A stretch of 7,573 nt of DNA. It comes from Dehalococcoidia bacterium (lineage in GTDB: Bacteria; Chloroflexota; Dehalococcoidia; Dehalococcoidales; UBA3254). Below the pieces are notes generated by a model that saw only the letters and a program-made list of their open reading frames with translations, ran no database searches and was not told the origin of the DNA. Below are positions 1-5,301 of the stretch, in pieces (within the stretch, counting starts at the first letter, position 1; each line of letters opens with the position of its first letter). Both the position numbers and the translations under genes were made by a program. The stretch spans positions 1 to 7,573 of the forward strand of contig JAUYDO010000110.1 of the NCBI GenBank assembly GCA_030691835.1, written 5' to 3'.

Positions 1-1
1 A

Positions 2-19
2 GTCGGGACTCGCAATGAC
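2..19. repeat. Short intergenic repeat end (copy 1)
   Basis: This 18-base stretch recurs in the same orientation at 3726-3743 with one difference (A versus T at the seventh base). It ends in AATGAC, the complement of the GTCATT that opens the larger repeats at 2498 and 7470. It also forms the left part of an imperfect hairpin, GGGACTCG (5-12) with CGAGACCC (19-26). It is probably the remnant or edge of a dispersed repeat cut by the window edge. Confidence 0.5.
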
Positions 20-78
20 GAGACCCCTGCCTTTGACACTCCCTTAATTTCATTCTTTTAGAATTTGTATTTGTTTAG

Positions 79-97
79 TCCCGTATTTAATACGGGA
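79..97. repeat. 19-base palindrome downstream of rseP
   Basis: The sequence is a perfect palindrome with 9-base arms around a central T (TCCCGTATT / AATACGGGA). It lies 37 bases beyond the rseP stop on the minus strand. Its core resembles the left hairpin of the repeat at 7472-7492 (CCGTA...TACGG). It could help end the dxr-rseP transcript, but no T-run follows it on the minus strand, so I call it a repeat-derived palindrome rather than a terminator. Confidence 0.5.
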
Positions 98-133
98 TAG
101 ATATCAAGATTCAGGATTTCGTATCAACGCCTC

Positions 134-1189
134 CTACGGCACCGCGCTGCCGCTGGTCACGATGTTTATTATATCCCGGTAGGTCACCAAAATCACCAGC
201 GCCATGAGCAGGGCAAAACCAATCATGTGCACCAGCCCTTCTGTCTTCGGCGAAACGCGCCTGCCCCCCCTCAGCACCTCGATCACCACGAAGGCAATCC
301 TGCCGCCGTCCAGCGCCGGCAGAGGGAAGATATTGACGATGCCCAGGTTGATGCTGATGAAGGCGGCGAACTCGAAAAGCGGGCTGATTCCCGTCCGCGC
401 CACCTCGCCGGTAACCTGCGCGATTCCCACCGGTCCGGTAACCTGCACCGGGCTTGCCCCTATAATCCAGCGCCCAATCTCATTCTTGAAGATGATAAGC
501 GTCTCCCCGCACTGGGTCACCCCCATTGGTACGGCGCGCCAGATAGGCTCGCTCTGGCTAACTACCGTGGGGTTAACCAGACGGCTGACAACGCCTACCG
601 CCCCCTGACCCGGCGGCGGCTTCCACCTCGGGACTACCCTGACTTCTTTAACCGCGTCGCCGCGCTTCAATTTCACGGTGATTTCACTACCCAGGTTTAG
701 CTGGGCGAGGCGGCGCAGGTCGCCTATGTTTTCCACCGGCTTCCCGTTTATGCTCAGCAGTACATCGCCGGGCGCTATGCCCGCCATAGACGCCGGAGAA
801 TTGGGAGCAACATCCTCAACGGTGACCTGCCCCATCACCGCGCTGTGCGGAAGCATGAAGGCAATCGAGAACAAAACTATGGGAAGAATCAGGTTCATCA
901 GCGAGCCGGACGCCAGCACGATTATCCGCTCCCACCATTTCTTGCTCGCCAGCGCGCCCGCAACACCGGGGTCTTCCTCGCCAGCCAGCTTGACGAATCC
1001 GCCCAGCGGCACGGCGTTCAGCGAATATATTATATCGCCACGCTTGATAGACCACAGACGCGGCGGAAATCCCACGGCGAACTCGATGATTTTTACCTTG
1101 AAGGCGCGGGCGGTGATGAAGTGCCCGAACTCGTGGGCGAGGACCAGCACAAGTATGACCACAAGAAAGACTACTATGGAGATAATCAT
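134..1189 (-). CDS. rseP: Site-2 zinc metalloprotease, RseP/RasP (M50) family
   Basis: This is a polytopic inner-membrane protease of the family that cleaves transmembrane segments of anti-sigma factors and leftover signal peptides. In the 351-residue product the first membrane segment carries HEFGH (19-23), with the two zinc-binding His and the catalytic Glu. A conserved membrane segment with GSLMN follows (about 95-99). A single PDZ domain spans about 119-190, then GPVGI (252-256). The third zinc ligand is Asp294 in NIFPLPALDGG (286-296), and a last membrane helix lies at about 318-335. A start 30 bases upstream (1219) is possible. I chose the ATG at 1189 because it makes an ATGA overlap with the dxr stop and has GGAG seven bases ahead; the longer form would add ten unconserved residues. 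The dxr-rseP order is common in bacteria. The substrate here cannot be read from the sequence. Confidence 0.95.
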   Translation of the reverse strand: MIISIVVFLVVILVLVLAHEFGHFITARAFKVKIIEFAVGFPPRLWSIKRGDIIYSLNAVPLGGFVKLAGEEDPGVAGALASKKWWERIIVLASGSLMNLILPIVLFSIAFMLPHSAVMGQVTVEDVAPNSPASMAGIAPGDVLLSINGKPVENIGDLRRLAQLNLGSEITVKLKRGDAVKEVRVVPRWKPPPGQGAVGVVSRLVNPTVVSQSEPIWRAVPMGVTQCGETLIIFKNEIGRWIIGASPVQVTGPVGIAQVTGEVARTGISPLFEFAAFISINLGIVNIFPLPALDGGRIAFVVIEVLRGGRRVSPKTEGLVHMIGFALLMALVILVTYRDIINIVTSGSAVP

Positions 1190-2322
1190 GGCTTGGCTCC
1201 AGCCAGCTGGAGCACCCATTCAGTAGCCCACGCGTCCGCCGCCATAATTTCCTCCATAGTCGGCTGTGCTACGGCGCTGTGATGTTCGAGAACCTGCTCG
1301 AGGAGCCGGGGAATATCGGTAAATTTAATACGCCGTTTCAGAAAGAGGTCAACCGCCACTTCATCGGCGGCACAGAGCACGGCAGGGTACGTACCCCCCT
1401 TCCGCCCCGCCTCTATAGCCAGCTTCAAAGAGGGGAATGTCTCGTAATCGGGCGGCTCAAAGACCAGACTGCGCATCTGTGACAGGTTAAGCCTGGGTAA
1501 CCTGGAATTAGCCAGACGCTCCGGGAAGGAAAGAGCGTACTGGATGGGCATGCGCATGTCCGGGTAGCTGAGCTGAGCCTTCAGCGAGCCGTCGGCGTAC
1601 TCCACCATGGAGTGTACGATGCTCTGCGGGTGGATAACCACCTCTATGCTGTCGTAAGGCATGTCGAATAACCAGTGGGCTTCAATCACCTCGATTCCCT
1701 TGTTGAATAGCGATGCGGAGTCCACTGTAATCTTTTTGCCCATCTTCCAGGAAGGGTGATTCAGCGTCTGCTCGACTGTGACCGATTCAAGCTGTTCTTT
1801 CTTCCAGCGAAAGAAGGGACCGCCCGAGGCGGTCAGGATAATGCGGCGAGCTTTAGTTTCGCCATTGAGGCACTGCCATATGGCGCTGTGCTCGCTGTCA
1901 ACGGGCAGTATACAGGCGCCGTGGCGCCGCGCCTCGGCGGTGACGATTGCCCCCGCCATGACCAGCGCCTCCTTGTTGGAAAGGGCTACCTTCTTACCCG
2001 CCTTAACCGCCGCCAGCGTAGGAGCGAGCCCTGATTTGCCCGATGTGGCAGCAACCACGATGTCCGCTTCGGGGAGACACGCCATTTCGTCCATGGGCAT
2101 TAGCTCGTAATCGCCCTTTACCAGGCAAGCCCGCTTGTTCTGGTAGTACACGAACCTGGGCTTGAACTCTTTTATCTGCTGGTAAAGCAGATGAAGGTTC
2201 TCTCCCGCCGCCAGCGCGATGATGCTAAAACGGTCAGGCAAAGCACGCACGACATCAAGGGTCTGCTGGCCTATGGAGCCGGTGGAGCCGAGCAGAGCCA
2301 GCTTTTTAACTGAGTCAGTCAT
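1186..2322 (-). CDS. dxr: 1-deoxy-D-xylulose 5-phosphate reductoisomerase
   Basis: The cytosolic enzyme rearranges and reduces DXP to 2-C-methyl-D-erythritol 4-phosphate with NADPH, the committed step of the MEP isoprenoid pathway. The 378-residue protein has the NADPH-binding GSTGSIG (12-18) and SNKEALVMAG (115-124). Its metal ligands are Asp142 and Glu144 in DSEH, and Glu211 in NKGIE. The active-site flap has HPSW with Trp192, and HPQSIVHS lies at 231-238. Length and motif order are those of a complete enzyme. Its stop overlaps the rseP start by four bases, which suggests translational coupling. No clear Shine-Dalgarno precedes the ATG; see the promoter entry for a possible leaderless transcript. 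The uppS and cdsA genes often found just upstream in other bacteria are absent here, so the operon appears to begin with dxr. Confidence 0.97.
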   Translation of the reverse strand: MTDSVKKLALLGSTGSIGQQTLDVVRALPDRFSIIALAAGENLHLLYQQIKEFKPRFVYYQNKRACLVKGDYELMPMDEMACLPEADIVVAATSGKSGLAPTLAAVKAGKKVALSNKEALVMAGAIVTAEARRHGACILPVDSEHSAIWQCLNGETKARRIILTASGGPFFRWKKEQLESVTVEQTLNHPSWKMGKKITVDSASLFNKGIEVIEAHWLFDMPYDSIEVVIHPQSIVHSMVEYADGSLKAQLSYPDMRMPIQYALSFPERLANSRLPRLNLSQMRSLVFEPPDYETFPSLKLAIEAGRKGGTYPAVLCAADEVAVDLFLKRRIKFTDIPRLLEQVLEHHSAVAQPTMEEIMAADAWATEWVLQLAGAKP

Positions 2323-2331
2323 GTCATTACT

Positions 2332-2360
2332 ATAATACTACAAAAATACAAATACGCCAA
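2332..2360 (-). promoter_or_regulatory. Possible dxr promoter, leaderless arrangement
   Basis: Read on the minus strand, TTGGCG (2360-2355), a 17-base spacer and TATTAT (2337-2332) form a plausible sigma-70-type promoter. The -10 box ends nine bases before the dxr ATG, so the transcript would begin within a few bases of the start codon. That fits the lack of a Shine-Dalgarno. The -35 box is only a partial match, so this is a moderate call. Confidence 0.45.
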
Positions 2361-2435
2361 TGAATGTAACGAGGAGCGCTTTTTAATAGGGCATCCCGCG
2401 AAACTCTGATTATAACATTCAAATCCCCCTGTTTT

Positions 2436-2454
2436 CCCCCTTTTCTAAAGGGGG
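2436..2454. repeat. C-rich/G-rich hairpin repeat
   Basis: CCCCCTTT (2436-2443) and AAAGGGGG (2447-2454) form a perfect 8-bp stem with a 3-base loop. A second C5-run precedes it at 2425-2429. No gene ends into it and no T-run follows on either strand, so it looks like a dispersed repeat rather than a terminator. It abuts the larger inverted-repeat element that starts at 2461. Confidence 0.5.
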
Positions 2455-2460
2455 AGTAAC

Positions 2461-2591
2461 AGGCCGTCTAAAAATTCCTAACAGGGTACTCGAAATGTCA
2501 TTCTGAGCGAAGCGAAGAATCCGTGCCCACGAATGAATTACGGATTCTTCAGTCGCTTCGCTCCTCCAAGAATGACATTATTAGACAGCCT
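2461..2591. repeat. Nested inverted-repeat element, MITE-like
   Basis: Outer ends 2461-2474 and 2578-2591 are inverted repeats matching at 12 of 14 bases (AGGCCGTCTAAAAA against AGGCTGTCTAATAA). Inside them, arms 2494-2524 and 2540-2579 pair over 31 bases in three perfect blocks of 11, 11 and 9. The blocks are separated by 5- and 4-base bulges found only on the right arm (2564-2568 and 2549-2552), and the loop is 15 bases. The arms begin and end in GTCATT/AATGAC like the other repeats of this window. There is no open reading frame, so it would need a transposase supplied in trans. I did not see a convincing target-site duplication. Confidence 0.65.
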
Positions 2592-2636
2592 CGTAAGAGG
2601 GATTATATTCTTTTTGCGGAAGCCTTTTATCCCTTA

Positions 2637-2665
2637 TTGATTTGCCTAAACGCATGACGTATACT
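2637..2665 (+). promoter_or_regulatory. Promoter of the EF-Tu-like gene
   Basis: TTGATT (2637-2642), a 17-base spacer and TATACT (2660-2665) match the sigma-70 consensus well. Transcription would start near 2672 and leave a leader of about 29 bases that contains the strong Shine-Dalgarno AAAGGAGGTG (2687-2696). Confidence 0.6.
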
Positions 2666-2700
2666 TAAATTTAAGTAGACTTGGCGAAAGGAGGTGCACG

Positions 2701-2955
2701 ATGCCTGAAATAATGGTTGGTTCGGTAAGCGATTTCTTCCCCAGACCCGTGGTCGCCGGAATCGAGATGACCGAAACGATTAAGGTGGGCGACAAGATAC
2801 ATATCAAGGGGCACACCACCGACATCGAGATGACCATCGAATCAATGCAAATTAACAACGCGTTTGTCCCGGAGGCTAAAGCGGGAGACTCCGTAGGCAT
2901 CAAGGTTCCCGACCGCGTGCGCCGGGGCGACCACGTATACAGGGTTACAGACTAA
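2701..2955 (+). CDS. Stand-alone EF-Tu domain 2-like beta-barrel protein
   Basis: This is a complete 84-residue protein with a very strong ribosome binding site (AAAGGAGGTG, four bases before the ATG). It resembles the second domain of translation GTPases (EF-Tu/IF2 barrel). A line such as VGDKIHIKGHTTDIEMTIESMQ (about 29-50) alternates strands and turns, followed by KAGDSVGIKVPDRVRRGD (about 60-77), the usual barrel signature of domain 2. It has no G domain, no P-loop, no signal peptide and no membrane segment, so it cannot be a GTPase and is probably cytosolic. Similar small proteins are annotated as translation elongation factor-like, and the fold is also found at the end of U32 peptidases. 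The actual role is unknown. It has its own promoter and is followed by a terminator-like hairpin, so it appears monocistronic. Confidence 0.85.
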   Translation: MPEIMVGSVSDFFPRPVVAGIEMTETIKVGDKIHIKGHTTDIEMTIESMQINNAFVPEAKAGDSVGIKVPDRVRRGDHVYRVTD

Positions 2956-2984
2956 GGCTAGACTATTGGTTATACAGTTAATCA

Positions 2985-3056
2985 ACCTGCTCCATACTGT
3001 GAAATACCGGATTACGTCAATGCGGTAACACCCGTTGGCGTCCGGAAATAGCAGGT
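2985..3056 (+). other. Foldable stretch, possible structured RNA
   Basis: Three nested helices can form on the plus strand: ACCTGCT (2985-2991) with AGCAGGT (3050-3056), CCGGA (3007-3011) with TCCGG (3041-3045), and CGTCAA (3015-3020) with TTGGCG (3035-3040, one wobble). The right sides of the inner two helices are contiguous and the left carries a 3-base bulge. It lies in the 3' region of the EF-Tu-like transcript, just ahead of a terminator-like hairpin. It matches no riboswitch, SRP RNA or T-box consensus that I know. It may be a small RNA or just a structured 3' untranslated region. Confidence 0.3.
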
Positions 3057-3063
3057 GATATGT

Positions 3064-3099
3064 AGTCCTTCCCGCTGACAGGGAGGGACTTATTGTTTA
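3064..3099 (+). terminator. Terminator-like hairpin after the EF-Tu-like gene
   Basis: AGTCCTTCCC (3064-3073) and GGGAGGGACT (3081-3090) pair over ten bases with one wobble around a 7-base loop. A short T-rich tail follows (TATTGTTTAT). The tail is weaker than in a textbook intrinsic terminator. Its position between the EF-Tu-like gene and the separate promoter at 3146 supports the call. Confidence 0.6.
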
Positions 3100-3145
3100 T
3101 AAGGGGTGCGTTTAATTGCGGTATTTAAGCTGTGTCCGCTTAATC

Positions 3146-3154
3146 TGGTATAAT
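3146..3154 (+). promoter_or_regulatory. Extended -10 promoter of the export-family gene
   Basis: TGG followed by a perfect TATAAT (3149-3154) is an extended -10 element. No good -35 hexamer is found at 17 or 18 bases, which is tolerated by extended -10 promoters. The start would be near 3161, just ahead of GGAG (3169-3172) and the GTG start at 3182. Confidence 0.55.
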
Positions 3155-3181
3155 GGCTAGAACGGAATGGAGACAAACTGA

Positions 3182-3715
3182 GTGCTCGATGAGATTCTCA
3201 GCTCAGGTCTTGCCCGCGAGCTGATAGTGGTCATTATTTCGATACTGCCGGTGGTTGAGCTACGGGGCGCTTTGCCGGTAGCCATGGAAGTCTTTCACAT
3301 GCCCTGGTACGAGGCTTTCCTGCTGAGCGTCATCGGGAACCTGCTCCCGGTGCCTTTCTTACTGCTGTTCTTTGACTCGGTGGCAAAGCTGGTTAGCAGG
3401 GTCGAAGTCGGCAAAAGGTTCGTTGACTGGGTTCTGAAACGTGCCAGGCGACACACGGGCACGGTAGAGAAATACAAACACATCGGCTTGATTATCTTCG
3501 TGGCTATACCACTGCCTATGACCGGCGCCTGGACGGCTTCACTGGTCTCGTACGTGCTGGGGCTTAAGTTCCGTCAATCTTTCCTGGATATAGCTGTAGG
3601 TGTAATCGGCGCCGGCGCTATTGTGCTGGGACTTATCTTCATGGGCTGGACCGGCGCCGTCATTGCCGGAGTCGCCCTGGTCGTGCTGGCGGTACTGGGT
3701 GTCTGGAAGCTATAG
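3182..3715 (+). CDS. COG2426-type membrane protein (small multidrug export family)
   Basis: This is a 177-residue integral membrane protein starting at GTG, with GGAG nine bases upstream. No ATG lies in frame nearby. Hydrophobic segments lie at about 11-25, 43-66, 100-127, 137-155 and 157-174. Family signatures are ELRGALP (26-32), GNLLPVPF (52-59) and PLPMTGAWTAS (110-120). The Pro- and Gly-rich re-entrant-like motifs recall the DedA/VTT-related families. A positively charged stretch at about 78-92 (GKRF...KRARR) should lie on the cytoplasmic side. Family members are labelled putative small multidrug exporters from limited evidence, so the substrate should be taken as unknown. It is transcribed from its own promoter and converges on tgt. 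Confidence 0.88.
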   Translation: MLDEILSSGLARELIVVIISILPVVELRGALPVAMEVFHMPWYEAFLLSVIGNLLPVPFLLLFFDSVAKLVSRVEVGKRFVDWVLKRARRHTGTVEKYKHIGLIIFVAIPLPMTGAWTASLVSYVLGLKFRQSFLDIAVGVIGAGAIVLGLIFMGWTGAVIAGVALVVLAVLGVWKL

Positions 3716-3725
3716 GCGGACTTAC

Positions 3726-3743
3726 GTCGGGTCTCGCAATGAC
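3726..3743. repeat. Short intergenic repeat end (copy 2)
   Basis: This matches 2-19 at 17 of 18 bases in the same orientation and ends in AATGAC. It sits in the 69-base gap between two converging genes. No paired terminator hairpin is visible in this gap. Confidence 0.5.
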
Positions 3744-3784
3744 ATATTGGCGTATTTTCGCAGTAACTCTAGTATGACAGTTTT

Positions 3785-4963
3785 TCAGTCCTCAGTCCGG
3801 TTCCACGTGTTCAGCCACTTCTGCTTCTGGCTGATTCGGAGCTGTTCGTCCGTGGCACGGTAGCCGGATAAAAAGCCATCTCTGAAGGAGGCAAATGTAT
3901 CGTCGAGTATGGATTGCCTGATGTTTTTCAGGAGGTCTTGTATGAAGGTCAGTTTGTGAAGGGTCATCAGGCGGTAAGCCAGTAGTTCCTCGCACCGGAA
4001 CAGGTGGTGCACGTAAGCCGCCGAGAAATTGCGGCAGGTGTAGCAGGAGCAGTCCGGGTCAACGGGTTGCTCTATCTCCTTCCACATTGAGTTACGGATA
4101 TTTTGCCTGCCCGCCCTGGTGAAGAAACCGCCGTTGCGCGCCACCCTGGTCGGTAAAACGCTGTCAAAGATGTCGATACCCCGTGAAACGCTGTTCAGGA
4201 TGTCATCCGGCGCGCCGACGCCCATGAGGTATCTCGGTTTGTCTGCGGGCAGGAGGGGGACTGTCTCGTCAATCATGTTATAGGTCAGGGACTTGGTCTC
4301 CCCCAGGCTTAAGCCGCCGATGGCATAGCCGGGGAAGTCCAGAGAGGTCAGGTATCTCGCCGACGCGTGGCGGAGCTCCGCCGAAAAACCGCCCTGTACT
4401 ATGCCGAAGAGATGCTGGTCGGCGCGGGTGTGGGCTTTCAGGCACCGCTCCGCCCATCGGTGTGTCCTGCCGGTTGCCTCGCTGACTTTTTCGATGCTGT
4501 CCTGCACCGGGGGACACTGGTCAAGTACCATGATTACATCCGCTCCCATCTCCTCCTGTAGCCGGATACATAGCTCTGGAGTGATGAGGTGCTCGCTTCC
4601 GTCAATGTGAGAGCGGAATGTCACGCCGTCATCATTCACCCGGCTGAGGCGCGCCAGGCTGAACACCTGGAAGCCGCCGCTATCGGTGAGCATCGCTCCG
4701 TCCCAGGACATGAACCGGTGCAGTCCCCCCAGCTTCTTTATTATGTCTATTCCCGGTCTGAGGTACAGATGATAGGTGTTAGCCAGAATCATCTTGAAAC
4801 CTATATCCTTGAGTTCATCGGGCGTTACGGTTTTTACCGTAGCCTGGCTGCCCACGGGCAGAAAGACCGGCGTGGGCACAGTGCCGTGACCGGTATCCAG
4901 CTCTCCGGCGCGGGCGCCGGTCAGGGGACAGGTATGAATTAAGCGGAAACAGCTTTTACTTAT
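3785..4963 (-). CDS. tgt: Queuine/preQ1 tRNA-guanine transglycosylase, non-canonical start
   Basis: The bacterial enzyme swaps guanine-34 of GUN-anticodon tRNAs for preQ1, a step in queuosine formation. With the start at 4963 it has 392 residues. The general-base Asp94 is in DSGGFQ, GIVQGG lies at 187-192, and the nucleophile Asp267 is in IFDSVLPTR. The zinc site is Cys305, Cys307, Cys310 and His336 (CxCxxC...H). The nearest standard start is GTG at 4879 (364 residues), but it has no Shine-Dalgarno and lies inside conserved sequence. The frame stays open to a TAG at 5029-5027 and encodes the family N-terminus HTCPLTGARAGEL (10-22) upstream of that GTG. No ATG, GTG or TTG occurs in that extension, and its only CTG codons fall inside the conserved part. 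ATA at 4963 has AAAGGGAG six bases upstream and lies about 24 bases after the predicted transcription start. It could instead be a sequencing error or a mutated ATG. No other queuosine gene is in the window. Confidence 0.92.
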   Translation of the reverse strand: MSKSCFRLIHTCPLTGARAGELDTGHGTVPTPVFLPVGSQATVKTVTPDELKDIGFKMILANTYHLYLRPGIDIIKKLGGLHRFMSWDGAMLTDSGGFQVFSLARLSRVNDDGVTFRSHIDGSEHLITPELCIRLQEEMGADVIMVLDQCPPVQDSIEKVSEATGRTHRWAERCLKAHTRADQHLFGIVQGGFSAELRHASARYLTSLDFPGYAIGGLSLGETKSLTYNMIDETVPLLPADKPRYLMGVGAPDDILNSVSRGIDIFDSVLPTRVARNGGFFTRAGRQNIRNSMWKEIEQPVDPDCSCYTCRNFSAAYVHHLFRCEELLAYRLMTLHKLTFIQDLLKNIRQSILDDTFASFRDGFLSGYRATDEQLRISQKQKWLNTWNRTED

Positions 4964-4993
4964 CTTTATCTCCCTTTGATTGGAGTCGAAATA

Positions 4994-5022
4994 ATTATAA
5001 GGGCTTTTGTTCCGGATGACAA
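4994..5022 (-). promoter_or_regulatory. tgt promoter
   Basis: On the minus strand TTGTCA (5022-5017), a 17-base spacer and a perfect TATAAT (4999-4994) form a near-consensus promoter. The predicted start near 4987 leaves a leader of about 24 bases holding the AAAGGGAG ribosome binding site. This favours translation from about 4963 rather than from the GTG at 4879. Confidence 0.7.
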
Positions 5023-5099
5023 AGAGCTACATTTTTTGTAGCAACCGCCCGAAATCAGCAAATGCGGATAAATAATGCCGTGAAATTGCCGTATTGACG

Positions 5100-5118
5100 C
5101 CACAGGTTTATCCTGTGG
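5100..5118. repeat. Inverted repeat upstream of the hisHF promoter
   Basis: CCACAGG (5100-5106) and CCTGTGG (5112-5118) are perfect 7-base arms around TTTAT. The flanking TGA (5095-5097) and TCA (5119-5121) could add to the stem after a small bulge. It lies between the two divergent promoters and could be a protein-binding site. No T-run follows on either strand. Confidence 0.4.
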
Positions 5119-5156
5119 TCAGGCGAATTAAAATTGTATCTAGACAGCCGTGCTCA

Positions 5157-5185
5157 TTGACGTATCGGGCAAAATATGTTATAAA
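5157..5185 (+). promoter_or_regulatory. hisHF promoter
   Basis: TTGACG (5157-5162), a 17-base spacer and TATAAA (5180-5185), preceded by an extended TGT, make one of the best promoter matches in the window. Transcription would start near 5192, giving a leader of about 110 bases before hisH. The promoter points away from the divergent tgt promoter. Confidence 0.6.
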
Positions 5186-5191
5186 GTATAG

Positions 5192-5217
5192 GTATACGGC
5201 AACCTGTTGCCGTATAC
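5192..5217. promoter_or_regulatory. Perfect palindrome at the hisHF transcription start
   Basis: GTATACGGCAA (5192-5202) and TTGCCGTATAC (5207-5217) are perfect 11-base arms around CCTG. The left arm begins where transcription from the 5157-5185 promoter should start. It is therefore either an operator for a dimeric repressor over the start site or a hairpin at the very 5' end of the mRNA. No T-run follows, so it is not an intrinsic terminator. Confidence 0.55.
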
Positions 5218-5227
5218 TGTGGTCAAA

Positions 5228-5290
5228 GAGCCTTGATTATGCTACAGTATAAGGGATGGCTCATATAAAGAAGCGCAAATGGTGAGAGCC
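5228..5290 (+). other. hisH leader with alternative pairings
   Basis: GAGCC occurs at 5228-5232 and again at 5286-5290, with its complement GGCTC between them at 5258-5262. The middle segment can pair with either copy, and the second copy overlaps the likely ribosome-binding region GGTGAG (5281-5286). No histidine-rich leader peptide and no T-run are seen. The helices are only five base pairs, so this is a weak structural suggestion. Confidence 0.2.
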
Positions 5291-5301
5291 GGGTGTATGA
5301 A

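Noticed and set aside
204..1282. Long plus-strand open frames opposite rseP (for example 678-1226 and 845-1282)
   Set aside because: They are shadows of rseP and dxr, have no family motifs or ribosome binding sites, and run through coding sequence with clear protease and reductoisomerase signatures on the other strand.
2421..2460. C-run/G-run hairpin as a terminator
   Set aside because: No gene reads into it from either side and no T-run follows the stem on either strand.
2956..3090. T-box or SRP RNA in the gap after the EF-Tu-like gene
   Set aside because: GCGGTAACACC and TCCGGAAATAGCAGG look superficially like T-box and SRP fragments. The T-box core (GGGTGG with ACCGCG) and the SRP GGTCAGG-GGAAG order are both absent.
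5026..5042. GCTACA-TTTTT-TGTAGC hairpin as a regulatory site
   Set aside because: A 6-bp stem in AT-rich DNA beside the tgt promoter can easily be chance, and nothing else supports a role.
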